A stretch of DNA of 64,000 bases from Streptomyces sp. yr375 (GCF_900110755.1 NZ_FOFF01000006.1:1-64000); one strand, 5' to 3'; positions 1-8,878 are shown, numbered from the stretch's first letter. The notes: generated from the sequence alone by a model not told the origin. A program made the numbers and translations.

Positions 1-269
1 CAGTCCTTGGCCGTGCGCTCGTTCACGCCGACCTGCCTGGCCGCCACCCGGCGTGCGACACCGGCGGCCCGAAGCCGCTCGTACTCGTCGCGCCCGGGAT
101 GCCGCCGCGACACGCGCACCGAGCTCCGTCCGGCCTTCCGAGCCCAGCCGAAGGCAGTGTTCCGGTTCACCCCCAGCTCGCGCGCCACCACGGTCACGTT
201 CCCCACAGCATCCAGCCGCGCAAGGAAACGCTCCCTCAACCCCGAAACATCATCGCGTCCAACGGCCAC
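1..269 (-). CDS. IS30-family transposase, N-terminal part (runs off left edge)
   Basis: Only the first 89 codons are present; the DDE catalytic part lies beyond the window. The visible part has two HTH-like stretches: one around VTVVARELGVNRNTAFGWARKAG (residues about 23-45, quoted here as VVARELGVNRNTAFGW) and a second with RLRAAGVARRVAARQVGVNE near residues 64-83. This double-HTH start followed by HPGRDEY is typical of the IS30-type transposases of Streptomyces, where it binds the element ends. Start is the GTG at 269; no clear Shine-Dalgarno is seen. A 14-bp perfect inverted repeat overlaps the start codon. Whether the element is intact cannot be judged from here. Confidence 0.75.
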   Translation of the reverse strand, partial: MAVGRDDVSGLRERFLARLDAVGNVTVVARELGVNRNTAFGWARKAGRSSVRVSRRHPGRDEYERLRAAGVARRVAARQVGVNERTAKD

Positions 270-312
270 GGTCCTCGCAACTCCCACAGATCGCGGGTGT
301 TGCGAGGACCGT
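268..312. repeat. 14-bp perfect inverted repeat at the transposase start
   Basis: Arms 268-281 and 299-312 (ACGGTCCTCGCAAC and its exact complement) flank a 17-bp loop. The left arm includes the transposase GTG start codon. It may be an operator or an mRNA hairpin that hides the start, or mark the element end. No partner end is visible in the window. Confidence 0.7.
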
Positions 313-517
313 CAGAACCCAAGGGGAGCGGCAGGGGCCCCTTCGCGTGTCTCGCCGTACCCCGAGAGGAGCCGCCCCGTCCGCCGCCCCTCCGCATGGC
401 GTTCCGCGGGGCTTTCCGCGTGCCCCTCCGTCACCCCCGGTCATCCCCCGAAGGGCCCTCACCCGCGTGGCCCCTAAGAACAGGCCTCCGCCCGGCCCCG
501 CCCGCCAGGATGCCGCC

Positions 518-970
518 ATGGGTATACGCATGCACCACCGCCGGACGGCCACCGCACGCGTTCACGCCACGGCGACCGCGCTCACGCACTTCGCCCCCGG
601 CACGGCTCCCTGGACGCGACCGCGCCCCGCCCTCGCACCCTCCGCCGACACTCCCCGCATCCCGCGAAGCCCCGCCACAGCCGTCCGTACGGCCCTCCGC
701 AGGGCCCTTCGCACGGTCGCCGCCCGACTGCGCCGCCTCGTCCCCCGGTTCGTTCTCCGGTTCGTGCCCCGGGGCGACATCTGGCGCCCGTGGACCGAGG
801 CGGTACGCGGCTACCTGGCCCTCGCCCTCGGCGCCCTCGACCGGCTCCCCCGACCCCGTATCCGTACGGCCCGCCGTATCCGCGTCCTCCCGGTCGTCCC
901 GGTCGTCCCCGTCTCCGTGGCGACCGTGACACCCCTCACCGGACGCCCGGACGGCTCCGCTCCCCGCTGA
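518..970 (+). CDS. hypothetical protein, Arg/Pro-rich, 150 aa
   Basis: I do not recognise a family. The frame shows the near-exclusive G/C third positions expected of a Streptomyces gene, and the stretch GDIWRPWTEAVRGYLALA near residue 88 looks like a genuine amphipathic or membrane-associated helix. The first half is rich in Arg, Thr and Pro and of low complexity. Start ATG 518 has AGGA seven bases upstream. Its last 35 bases overlap the 3' end of the DUF4184 gene on the other strand, which is tolerable for convergent genes but lowers confidence. It could be a spurious frame in GC-rich DNA. Confidence 0.4.
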   Translation: MGIRMHHRRTATARVHATATALTHFAPGTAPWTRPRPALAPSADTPRIPRSPATAVRTALRRALRTVAARLRRLVPRFVLRFVPRGDIWRPWTEAVRGYLALALGALDRLPRPRIRTARRIRVLPVVPVVPVSVATVTPLTGRPDGSAPR

Positions 971-1808
971 CCTCCGCCGTCCTCGGCCGCCCGGCGGACG
1001 TACCCCGGGCGGCCGGACGCCACAGCCGTACGCCGACGGCGTACAGCAGCACCCCGAGCACCAGCCCCGCGCCCGCCCCGAAGCACAGCGTCGGGACGAG
1101 CTCCCACGGCTTCGCGTCCCGCGCGCCCCAGTAGTCCCACCACCGTGTCGCCCGCCGCACCGCCGCGACCAGCGCACAGCCGCCGATCACGGCACACGCC
1201 CACCACCGGTCCCGCACCGACAGCACGGGGACCCCCAGCGGCGCACCGGCGGGCGCCCGGCGCAGCGCGTACGCCAGGAACGCGGCGATCACGACCGCGG
1301 CCACGGCCGAACCCCCGTACTGCAGGTACCAGTACAGCGGTGAGCCGGCGATCCGCTCGCCGAGGACGGGGAACAGCCGCATGCCCCAGCGGTCGAGGTG
1401 CGTGAACGCGTCCCACACCACGTGCGTCAGCGCGCCGAGCGCGGCGGAGACGTACCACCACAGGACGACGGACGGCCGTACACGCGCGCGTGGCGCTCCG
1501 CAGCGGGTCAGGGCGGCCGTCCGGCCCTGCCGGGTCCGTGGCAGCAGCGCCACCAGCGGCTCGCGCACCAGCAGCCAGAGGCCCACCAGCGCCCAGGCGA
1601 CGAGCACGTCGACCGTGAACACCCCGGCGAAGGAGTGTGTGACGTCGCCGAACTCCATGGCCCCGGACAGGACGCTCGCCGCGTAATACGTCATGTCGGG
1701 TGCGAACGAACCCGCCACGAGGACGGCCGGCACCAGCGGTCCGCGGCCGGTTCCGTCGGCGCGCACGGCGGGCAGCACGGCCGCTGCGTGACTCAGGGTG
1801 AACGGCAA
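936..1808 (-). CDS. DUF4184 family integral membrane protein
   Basis: 290 aa. The start MPFTLSHAAAVLP is the hallmark of DUF4184; the conserved His and later Asp/His-rich loops (THVVWDAFTH near residue 128) resemble membrane-bound metal-dependent hydrolase folds of the YdjM/phospholipase C-like group. About six hydrophobic segments are visible (roughly residues 25-47, 62-81, 113-137, 158-183, 203-222 and 240-262), so it sits in the cytoplasmic membrane. The start is a TTG at 1808 with GGGAG five bases upstream. It is monocistronic, divergent from the lytic transglycosylase. Biochemical role unknown. Confidence 0.8.
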   Translation of the reverse strand: MPFTLSHAAAVLPAVRADGTGRGPLVPAVLVAGSFAPDMTYYAASVLSGAMEFGDVTHSFAGVFTVDVLVAWALVGLWLLVREPLVALLPRTRQGRTAALTRCGAPRARVRPSVVLWWYVSAALGALTHVVWDAFTHLDRWGMRLFPVLGERIAGSPLYWYLQYGGSAVAAVVIAAFLAYALRRAPAGAPLGVPVLSVRDRWWACAVIGGCALVAAVRRATRWWDYWGARDAKPWELVPTLCFGAGAGLVLGVLLYAVGVRLWRPAARGTSAGRPRTAEVSGERSRPGVR

Positions 1809-2135
1809 CGGGACTCCCGGGGGCGGATGTTGGCGGGCCGGCCGGCCCGGTGATCAACGACGTCCAGTGTGCCGGGCCTGGTTCCCGGCCGAACGGCACA
1901 TGGCCGGCCCGTGAAAACGACGCCCGAACGGGTGCCGGTGCAAAAGAAGTTGTCGTAGGGTCGCCTGGGCCGCCGTGCCCGGAAAGCGCTTGGCACAAGG
2001 TGACGGAACGGCGCAAACCGCCCATGAGTGCAACCCTCGGGGCGGGTTGACCGTCACACCAGTGGCAACGGTCGCAACGGTGACAGCAGTCGCAGCAGTG
2101 ACAACGACATCAGCGGTAGCGGAGGATTTCACTTC
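1809..2135. other. 327-bp divergent intergenic region
   Basis: Separates the DUF4184 gene and the transglycosylase gene and must hold both promoters, although no consensus -35/-10 pair stands out. Visible items are a direct repeat of GGCCGGCCCG (near 1840 and 1902), a GC hairpin near 1870-1888, and imperfect short repeats of the type GTCGCARCRGTGACA between 2065 and 2110. GGAGG at 2121-2125 is the transglycosylase ribosome-binding site. I looked for a ydaO-type c-di-AMP riboswitch, common before Streptomyces wall hydrolases, and did not see its conserved blocks. Confidence 0.5.
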
Positions 2136-3914
2136 ATGTCGGCGCATTTCGGTACGAGACTGCGCAAGGGAGCGGTCAACACGACCGTGGCCGCACTGGC
2201 GGTCGCGGCTCTCGCCGCGTCCCAGGCACCGGACGTCACGGCCGACGGCCACGGCAGACAGACCGCCGCCGACACCCCGTCCGCCGACGCGAGCACGGGA
2301 ACGGGTGACAGCGCCACCGGCAACTCGCCGTACTACACGGACCTGCCGCCGCTGAACAGCCCGAACCCCGCCCCGAGCGAGAGCTCCGCCACCACCCCGG
2401 TCGCCACCGGCACCGCCGAGGCCGGCATACCCGCGACCGTCCTGGACGCCTACAAGAAGGCCGAGACGGAACTCGCGCGGTCCAAGCCGGGCTGCAACCT
2501 GCCCTGGCAACTCCTCGCCGCCATCGGCAAGGTCGAGTCGGGCCAGGCCCGCGGCGGCGACGTCACCGCGGACGGCACGACCGTCACGCCGATCCTCGGG
2601 CCGGTCCTCAACGGCGTGGGCTTCGCCAACATCAGCGACACCGACAACGGCGCCTACGACGGCGACACCACCCACGACCGCGCCGTCGGCCCCATGCAGT
2701 TCATCCCGTCGACCTGGGCCTGGGCGGGCCGCGACGGCAACGCCGACGGCAAGAAGGACCCCAACAACATCTACGACGCCGCGCTCGCCGCCGGCCACTA
2801 CCTGTGCCGCTACGACTGGGACATGGCCACCACGTCCGGGATGCGCAGAGCGATCCTCAGCTACAACAACTCGACGGACTACCTCAACACCGTCCTGTCG
2901 TGGCTGGAGTACTACCGCAAGGGCACGCACGAGGTCGCCGACGGCACCGGCACCGTGCCGGGCAACCGCAGCGACGACGGCACGAGCACCATGCCCACCA
3001 CGCCGTCCACGCCCTCCGTTCCGTCGACGCCCGGCACCCCGAGCACTCCCAGCACCCCCGAGAAGCCCACCAAGCCGTCGGTGCCGAGCACGCCGGCCCC
3101 GCCCAACAAGCCGACCCCTCCGACGCCGGCCCCCACGCCGACCCAGACGGTCGACCACCTGGAGGCCGCGGGCGCGGTGACCGTCACCGCCATGGCGGGC
3201 GACACGTACACCGACCGGATCAGCGCCCGCGCGGAGACCGCGGCCGGCAAGACCGTCGCCAAGGTCAGGATCCGCTTCAGCATCGTCGGCGACACCGACG
3301 CCACCTTCACCGGCGGCGAGAGCGTCGCCACGATCGCCACCGACACCAAGGGCGTCGCGCTCGCGCCCGCACTCGTGGCGGGCGAGAAGACCGGCGCGTT
3401 CACCGTCCGCGCCACGGTCCTCGGCCGCACGCTCACCCCCCTCGACTACGCGGCCACCGTCACCGCCCGCGCCGCCGACACCCTCGCCCGCACCAGCCAG
3501 ACCGCGCTGACCTGCACCGTCGGCGGCGAGTTCGCCGACCAGGTCGAGCTGAAGGCCACGTACAAGGGCGCCGTCGCGGACAAGGTCGCGGCCACCGCCA
3601 CCCTGATCAAGTCGGCCGACGACTCGACCGAGAACGACAAGGGCCCCTACTTCAAGGACGCGATCACCGGCGCCCCGGTCCGCACCCTGGCTCTGCAGAC
3701 GGACGCGAACGGCCTGCTGCAACTGCCCAAGCTGTACGCGGACGACACCGCCGGCACCTACCTGCTCCGCGTCACCACCACGGGCGGCGCGACCCTGACG
3801 CTCGAACTGACCGTCACGGCGGCCGCCTCGGACCCCGGCACCGGCTCCGGCTCGGCGTCCTCGTCGCCGAGCCCGACGCCCACCGCGTCGGAGTCGACGA
3901 CGCCCACCGCGTAA
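2136..3914 (+). CDS. secreted lytic murein transglycosylase with Ig-like C-terminal region
   Basis: 592 aa. Residues 1 to about 30 form a signal peptide (basic start, Ala/Val/Leu core, AASQA). An SLT/MltB-type transglycosylase domain follows at about residues 105-265: NLPWQLLAAIGKVESG contains the catalytic Glu, AVGPMQFIPSTW is the conserved fold motif, and AILSYNNSTDYLNTVLSWLEYY ends the domain (key residues YNNS and Y). It should cleave the MurNAc-GlcNAc bond of peptidoglycan to a 1,6-anhydro product. A Pro/Thr/Ser linker (about 295-340) leads to two beta-rich repeats resembling bacterial Ig-like domains and a Ser/Pro/Thr tail. ATG 2136 was chosen because GGAGG lies 10 bases upstream and it begins the signal peptide. 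A strong terminator follows. Confidence 0.88.
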   Translation: MSAHFGTRLRKGAVNTTVAALAVAALAASQAPDVTADGHGRQTAADTPSADASTGTGDSATGNSPYYTDLPPLNSPNPAPSESSATTPVATGTAEAGIPATVLDAYKKAETELARSKPGCNLPWQLLAAIGKVESGQARGGDVTADGTTVTPILGPVLNGVGFANISDTDNGAYDGDTTHDRAVGPMQFIPSTWAWAGRDGNADGKKDPNNIYDAALAAGHYLCRYDWDMATTSGMRRAILSYNNSTDYLNTVLSWLEYYRKGTHEVADGTGTVPGNRSDDGTSTMPTTPSTPSVPSTPGTPSTPSTPEKPTKPSVPSTPAPPNKPTPPTPAPTPTQTVDHLEAAGAVTVTAMAGDTYTDRISARAETAAGKTVAKVRIRFSIVGDTDATFTGGESVATIATDTKGVALAPALVAGEKTGAFTVRATVLGRTLTPLDYAATVTARAADTLARTSQTALTCTVGGEFADQVELKATYKGAVADKVAATATLIKSADDSTENDKGPYFKDAITGAPVRTLALQTDANGLLQLPKLYADDTAGTYLLRVTTTGGATLTLELTVTAAASDPGTGSGSASSSPSPTPTASESTTPTA

Positions 3915-3936
3915 CCCGCAATCCGTAACCCGTACG

Positions 3937-3979
3937 ACGACGGCGGCGCCCCTTCCTCGCGAAGGGGCGCCGCCGTCGT
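3937..3979 (+). terminator. terminator after transglycosylase
   Basis: Perfect 19-bp stem, arms 3937-3955 and 3961-3979, with a five-base loop. There is no T-run, as is usual in Streptomyces. Confidence 0.85.
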
Positions 3980-4055
3980 GTGCGACGTGTTCTCATCTCG
4001 CCCACCCGTTGCTACCGTGCCGCACCTGACGACCTGTCAGCTCCGGGAGGCCCGT

Positions 4056-4190
4056 ATGCGTGCCCTGATCGCCGCCGCGACCGGCCTCGCCGTCGCGCTC
4101 GCCCTGGTCCTCACGCTCACCGCGGTGGGCACGCCCACCGGCAGGACCTCCCCGAAGCCCCTGCTGACGACGGTCCCCGCGCACCCGTGA
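4056..4190 (+). CDS. SPW_0924 family small membrane peptide
   Basis: 44 aa, beginning MRALIAAATGLAVALALVL: a single hydrophobic helix (residues about 3-25) followed by a conserved polar tail with TSPKPLLTTVP. This matches the short SPW_0924 family found throughout Streptomyces; function unknown. Start ATG 4056 has GGGAGG six bases upstream. It ends 49 bp before the DUF3068 gene and may be co-transcribed with it. Probably membrane anchored, with the tail outside. Confidence 0.75.
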   Translation: MRALIAAATGLAVALALVLTLTAVGTPTGRTSPKPLLTTVPAHP

Positions 4191-4239
4191 CGGTTCCGGT
4201 CCGCCCGCCTCGGACGAACAAGGAGAAGAGGAGGCCGAG

Positions 4240-5235
4240 ATGCGCCGCAAGGCCGGCCTGATCCTGCTCGCCCTCGCCGTGTGCTGCGCGGCGCTGTCCC
4301 CGCTGCTGCGCTGGTACGCCTTCCCGCGCCTGGCCAAGATCCCCGCGAACGAGTACCAGACCATGGTCCTGGAGGCGAAGAACGCCACCCTCCTCGACTA
4401 CGGCACCATGACCGCCCGCACGGTCCCCGAGGTCACCATCGTGCAGACCCTCAAGGGGGACGTGGCAGCCTCCGAGAAGATCGAGAAGACGGCCGGCCGG
4501 GACGTCGTCGTCTGGGACGGCCTGTCCTACGTCCAGGGGCCCGACGGCAAGATGGTCTCCAAGGTGCCCGAGCGCTACATCTTCGACGCCCACACCCAGG
4601 AACCCGTGCACGCCACTGGCGAGACGGTCGACGGCGACCCGGTCCGCCGGACGGGCATCGAGTTCAAGTGGCCGTTCCTGACGCAGAAACGGGACTACGA
4701 GTACTTCGACGCGCAGACCCGCACCAGCGCCCCCATCCACTACCAGGGCACCCGGACCTTCCGCGGCCTGACGGTCTACTACTTCGAGCAGACCGTCCCC
4801 TGGACCGAGGTCGCCCTGCCCAGGACGATGCCCGTCGCCGGCATCACCCCCGAGACCGTCGCCAGGACCGGCACCACCCGCTGGTACACCACGGTCCGCA
4901 GGTTCTGGGTCGAACCGGTCACCGGAGCGCCCGTCTACGGCGAGGAGATCCACCGGGAGGAACTGCGCGGCGGCTCCCTGCTCGGCGGCCGCGCCAAGGT
5001 CACCGCGTTCGCCGGGCACGTGAAGATGCGCGAGGACTACATCGAGCACACCCTGTCCGTCGTCAAGTCCAACCGCACCCTGGTCCTGCTCCTGACGTCC
5101 TACCTCCCCTGGGGCCTCCTCCTGCTGAGCGCCCTGCTGCTGGCCCTCTCCCTCGGCCTGGAGGCCCGCGCCCGCCGCCCCGCGCGCCCGGACGCCCCCA
5201 CCGAACCCGCCCGACCACAGCCGGTCAGCGCCTGA
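4240..5235 (+). CDS. DUF3068 (PorA-like) family membrane protein
   Basis: 331 aa. A hydrophobic segment at residues about 5-25 and another at about 287-312 (LVLLLTSYLPWGLLLLSALL) bracket a large extracytoplasmic domain. Features of DUF3068/PorA-family proteins are visible: the early YQTMVLEAKNATLLDYGTM region, VVWDGLSYVQGPDG, and a C-terminal helix followed by a short basic tail. The family occurs in mycolate and non-mycolate actinobacteria; a true porin role in Streptomyces is unproven. ATG 4240 is preceded by GGAG motifs at 4221-4236. It ends 20 bp from the 3' end of the convergent hrpB gene. Confidence 0.82.
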   Translation: MRRKAGLILLALAVCCAALSPLLRWYAFPRLAKIPANEYQTMVLEAKNATLLDYGTMTARTVPEVTIVQTLKGDVAASEKIEKTAGRDVVVWDGLSYVQGPDGKMVSKVPERYIFDAHTQEPVHATGETVDGDPVRRTGIEFKWPFLTQKRDYEYFDAQTRTSAPIHYQGTRTFRGLTVYYFEQTVPWTEVALPRTMPVAGITPETVARTGTTRWYTTVRRFWVEPVTGAPVYGEEIHREELRGGSLLGGRAKVTAFAGHVKMREDYIEHTLSVVKSNRTLVLLLTSYLPWGLLLLSALLLALSLGLEARARRPARPDAPTEPARPQPVSA

Positions 5236-5254
5236 ACCCGTGCCGTTTGAACCG

Positions 5255-7780
5255 TCAGCGCCTGAGGCGCGCGTTGGTGTACCGGGTGGGCTCGGCGCCG
5301 GCCGGATCCTCGGGCCAGGGATGCTTCGGATACCGGCCGCGCAACTCCGCCCGCACCCCCTGGTAGCCGTCCCTCCAGAAGGAGGCGAGGTCGGCGGTGA
5401 CGGCCGCGGGTCGCCCGGCGGGCGAGAGCAGATGCACGAGCAGCGGCACCCCCGCCACCCGCGGCGACTCCTGCAACCCGAACATCTCCTGCAACTTCAC
5501 CGCGAGCACCGGCTGCTGCGGGTCGGCGTAGTCGATCCGGATCCTGGACCCACTGGGGACGGCGATCCGCTCCGGCGCCAGCTCGTCCAGCCGGCCCGCC
5601 TCCCCGGAGGCCCACGGCAGCAGCCGCGTCAGCGCCTGCCCGGCGTCGATCCGCCCCAGGTCGCTCCGCCGCCGCGCGCGGCTCAGCTCGGGCTCCAGCC
5701 ATTCGTCCACGCGCGCGTGCAGCGACGCGTCACCGACGTCGGGCCACGGCTCCCCGAGCCGCAGCCGCAGAAAAGCCAGCCGCTGCCGCAGCCCGCCCGC
5801 CTCGGCCGACCACCGCAGCAACCCCAGCCCGTCCTTCGCCAGCCCTTCGAGCAACGCCCCGCGTACGAGTACGGCGTCGGCGTCCCGCAGCGGCCGCACC
5901 GCCAACTCCACGGCCCCCAGCCGCTCGACCCGCCGCGCGACGACGTCCCCGTCGGCCCAGTGCACCTCGTCCCGCTCGTCGTGCAGCACACCGGCGGCCA
6001 GCCGGGCGACCTCCTCGTCCACGACCGCCGCGAGCTGCACGCGCGCGTGCCCCTTCCCGACGGGCCGGTCGGCGACGGCGACGGCGAGCCAGGGCGCACC
6101 GCGCAGCCCGGTGCCGTCCCGGACCTCGGCCCGGGTCCCGGAGACCATGAGATAGGAACCACCGTCGAGCCTGGCGATCCGCTCCGGGAAGGCCAGGGCG
6201 ACGACGAGACCCACGAGACCGTCACCGTCCACGCCCACCGGCACGGACCCACCAGAGGGAGGGCCGGACACGTCCCCGGAGACGACGGCCCGCAGCCGCC
6301 GAACCTCCGCCCGCCACCGCGCGCCATAGGCGTCACCCCCGCGCCGGGCCATGCGCAGAGCGGCGGCCAGATCGTCGCCGTACTCCCGCGGAGCCTCCTC
6401 GCTGAGCAGCGCGACCACCTCGACGGCCCGCTCCGCCCCCACCAGCGCGGCCCCGTCCAGCAACGCCCGCCCCAGCCGCGGGTGCAGGCCCAGCCTCGCC
6501 AGCCGCGCCCCCCGTCCGGTGGCCCGCCCGGCGGAGTCCACCGCGCCGATCGCCGTCAGCAGCGACCGCGCCGCCGCCATCGCCCCGCCCGGCGGCGGAT
6601 CCAGCAACGCCAGCCCGGAGGCGTCCGGATCGCCCCAGCAGGCCGCCTGGAGGGCGAACGCGGTCAGGTCGGCCACCTTGATCTCCGGAGCCGGGAACGG
6701 CGCCAGACGGGCGTCCTCGGCCTCCGCCCAGCACCGGTACACCGCCCCCGGCGCCTCCCGCCCGGCCCGCCCCGCCCGCTGTCGCCCCGCCGCCTGCGAG
6801 GCCCGCACCGTCGCCAGCGCGCTCAACCCGCGCGCGTGATCCACCCGCGGCTCCCGGGCCAGCCCCGAGTCGACGACCACCCGCACCCCGGGCACGGTCA
6901 GCGAGGACTCCGCCACCGACGTCGCGAGCACCACCCGGCGCCGCGCGGCCGGCGCCAGCACCGCGTCCTGCACGGCCGCCGGCGCCCGCCCGTGCACCTG
7001 GAGCACATCCACCCCGCGCAGGTCCCCGAGCTGCCCCGCGACCCGCGCGATCTCCCCGACCCCCGGCAGGAAACACAACACGTCCCCCGCCCGCTCGGCC
7101 AGCGCCCGCCGCACCACCGCCGCCACATGCGTCAGCAGTACGGGATCCACCCGCATCCCGTGCGGCGGCCGTACGGCACGGGCCGGCGGCGCCCAGACCA
7201 CCTCGACGTCGAAGGCGGTACCCCGGGCCGCCACCACCGGCGCCCCGCCCAGCAGCCGCGCCCACCCCGCCGTGTCCGTCGTCGCCGACGCGGCCACCAG
7301 TCGCAGCTCGGGCCGCAGCGTCGCGCGCACGTCCCACAGGAAGGCGGCCGAGGTGTCCGCGTCGAGATGCCGCTCATGGCACTCGTCCAGCACCACCACG
7401 TCGACGCCCGCCAGCTCCTGGTCGCGCTGGAGCCGCTGCAACAGCACACCGGTCGTGACGACCTCCACGCGCGTGTGGCGCCCCACCACCCGCTCCCCGC
7501 GCACGGTGTACCCGACGCTCTCCCCGGCCTTCTCGCCCAGCAGCCACGCCATCCGCCGGGCCGCCGCCCGCGCCGCGATCCGCCGCGGCTCCGCCACCAC
7601 CACCCGCCGCGCGGGCCCCTCGCCCAGCAGCCCGGCCAGCGCGAGCGGCACCAGCGTCGTCTTGCCGGTGCCGGGCGGCGCGGCCAGGACGGCGGCGCCG
7701 TGCCCCTCCAGCGCGTCGTGCAGAGCGGGCAGGGCGGCCCGCACGGGCAGCACGTCGAGAGCGTCGTAACGGGGGATCAC
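5255..7780 (-). CDS. hrpB: ATP-dependent helicase HrpB
   Basis: 841 aa, the usual HrpB length. DEAH/RHA-type RNA helicase: Walker A PPGTGKTT at residues 35-42, motif II as DECHERHLD near residue 132, SATTDT motif III near 166, then a helicase C domain with QAAGRQRAGRAGR (motif VI), a winged-helix/ratchet region and the HrpB C-terminal domain ending in SFWRDGYQGVRAELRGRYPKHPWPEDP (key residues W, YPKHPWPEDP). The physiological RNA substrate in bacteria is not settled. The start is a GTG at 7780 (MIPRYDALDVLPVR), with AGGGG just upstream. Monocistronic, tail to tail with the DUF3068 gene. Confidence 0.92.
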   Translation of the reverse strand: MIPRYDALDVLPVRAALPALHDALEGHGAAVLAAPPGTGKTTLVPLALAGLLGEGPARRVVVAEPRRIAARAAARRMAWLLGEKAGESVGYTVRGERVVGRHTRVEVVTTGVLLQRLQRDQELAGVDVVVLDECHERHLDADTSAAFLWDVRATLRPELRLVAASATTDTAGWARLLGGAPVVAARGTAFDVEVVWAPPARAVRPPHGMRVDPVLLTHVAAVVRRALAERAGDVLCFLPGVGEIARVAGQLGDLRGVDVLQVHGRAPAAVQDAVLAPAARRRVVLATSVAESSLTVPGVRVVVDSGLAREPRVDHARGLSALATVRASQAAGRQRAGRAGREAPGAVYRCWAEAEDARLAPFPAPEIKVADLTAFALQAACWGDPDASGLALLDPPPGGAMAAARSLLTAIGAVDSAGRATGRGARLARLGLHPRLGRALLDGAALVGAERAVEVVALLSEEAPREYGDDLAAALRMARRGGDAYGARWRAEVRRLRAVVSGDVSGPPSGGSVPVGVDGDGLVGLVVALAFPERIARLDGGSYLMVSGTRAEVRDGTGLRGAPWLAVAVADRPVGKGHARVQLAAVVDEEVARLAAGVLHDERDEVHWADGDVVARRVERLGAVELAVRPLRDADAVLVRGALLEGLAKDGLGLLRWSAEAGGLRQRLAFLRLRLGEPWPDVGDASLHARVDEWLEPELSRARRRSDLGRIDAGQALTRLLPWASGEAGRLDELAPERIAVPSGSRIRIDYADPQQPVLAVKLQEMFGLQESPRVAGVPLLVHLLSPAGRPAAVTADLASFWRDGYQGVRAELRGRYPKHPWPEDPAGAEPTRYTNARLRR

Positions 7781-7841
7781 GCCCCTAGTGTCGTACGCCC
7801 CCGAAAACCCGCCCCACGCGCGCGTGCGCGAGAACTACGGA

Positions 7842-8678
7842 CTAGTCCCGCTCGCAGACGAAGACGGCCGTCCCCGGGATCAGGTTCCCGCGCAGGGGGG
7901 ACCAGCCGCCCCACTCCGAGGAGTTCCAGGCCGGCCACTCCGGCTCGACCAGGTCCACCAGCCGGAAACCGCCCGCCACGATGTCGCGGACCCGGTCGCC
8001 GAGCGTCCGGTGGTGCTCCACGTACACCGCGCGGCCCTCGTCGTCCTGCTCGACATAAGGGGTGCGGTCGAAGTACGACGAGGACACCGACAGACCCTCG
8101 GGACCCGGCTCGTCCGGGAACGCCCAACGGATCGGGTGGGTCACCGAGAACACGAACCGGCCGCCCGGGCGCAGCACCCGCCGCACCTCCTTCAGGACCA
8201 GCACCGGATCGGCGACGAAGGGCAGCGCCCCGTACGCCGAGCAGGCCAGGTCGAAGGAGCCGTCCGCGAAGGGCAGCGCGCCCGCGTCGGCGCACACCAG
8301 GGGGAACGCGCCGCCGATCCGCAGCGCGTGCTGGAGCTGGCGGTGGGAGAGGTCCAGGGCGACCGGACGCGCGCCCTGCGCGGCCAGCCAGCGCGCGCAC
8401 TGGGCCGCGCCGGCGCCGATCTCCAGGACCGCCCTGCCCTTCAGGTCCTCCGGCGGGCCGAGCAGCTCGGCCTCCACCTCGTCCAGGCCCTCGGGACCCC
8501 ACACGAAGCGGTCGTCGCCGAGGAAGGTGCCGTGCTCGATCTGGTATTCGTCCGCGTTGCGGTCCCACCAGCCCCGGTTGGCCCGGGAACTCTCGGCGAC
8601 GTCGGCCTCACGTCGGGTGGCCTCCGGCTCGAGGGCCGGCTCGGGGACCTGCTCGGACGATGCGGGCTCTTGGATGAT
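7842..8678 (-). CDS. class I SAM-dependent methyltransferase (start uncertain)
   Basis: About 278 aa if translation begins near 8678. The Rossmann core shows AVLEIGAGAAQCARWLA (motif I), VALDLSHRQL (acidic loop), FDLACSAYGALPFV and LRPGGRFVFSVTHPI. Upstream of the first in-frame GTG (8504) the frame stays open and encodes ANRGWWDRNADEYQIEHG, the conserved amino-terminal cap of this family, so a start at 8504 would delete it. Yet no ATG, GTG, TTG or CTG occurs in frame between the upstream stop and 8504. The likeliest start is the ATCATC at 8678-8673, preceded by GAGGGAG. Substrate unknown. Divergent from rpsA. Confidence 0.8.
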   Translation of the reverse strand: MIQEPASSEQVPEPALEPEATRREADVAESSRANRGWWDRNADEYQIEHGTFLGDDRFVWGPEGLDEVEAELLGPPEDLKGRAVLEIGAGAAQCARWLAAQGARPVALDLSHRQLQHALRIGGAFPLVCADAGALPFADGSFDLACSAYGALPFVADPVLVLKEVRRVLRPGGRFVFSVTHPIRWAFPDEPGPEGLSVSSSYFDRTPYVEQDDEGRAVYVEHHRTLGDRVRDIVAGGFRLVDLVEPEWPAWNSSEWGGWSPLRGNLIPGTAVFVCERD

Positions 8679-8688
8679 CGGCTCCCTC

Positions 8689-8715
8689 GTATTAGTCTGC
8701 GGCTCTTCCGTCCAA
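8689..8715 (-). promoter_or_regulatory. possible promoter of the methyltransferase
   Basis: Reading the minus strand, TTGGAC (8715-8710) and TAATAC (8694-8689) are separated by 15 bp. Transcription would begin within about ten bases of the putative ATC start, giving a very short or absent leader. Confidence 0.4.
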
Positions 8716-8843
8716 CCCCGCCCGACGGTGCCACCGAGGTGTCACCGGAGTTTCGGAGGGGCTTCCTGCGGCCTTTGCGGCCCCGGGAGAAAGGTTGTGT
8801 GCCGGGTATGCGGTGATCCGCCCCGGGTGTGCGCCTTCGCGCA

Positions 8844-8872
8844 TTGACCCTGCCCGGCTGCCCCCGTATGCT
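8844..8872 (+). promoter_or_regulatory. rpsA promoter (HrdB-type)
   Basis: TTGACC at 8844-8849 and TATGCT at 8867-8872 are separated by exactly 17 bp, a good match to the principal sigma factor consensus. Transcription would start near 8879, giving an rpsA leader of about 190 nt. Confidence 0.75.
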
Positions 8873-8878
8873 ACAAGT

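Noticed and set aside
1809-2135. ydaO c-di-AMP riboswitch upstream of the cell-wall hydrolase
   Set aside because: Common before such genes in Streptomyces, but its conserved blocks are not recognisable here.
2639-2647. CACCGACAA (antisense TTGTCGGTG) in the transglycosylase gene
   Set aside because: Inside a coding sequence, with no TAnnnT at the required spacing and no gene downstream on that strand.
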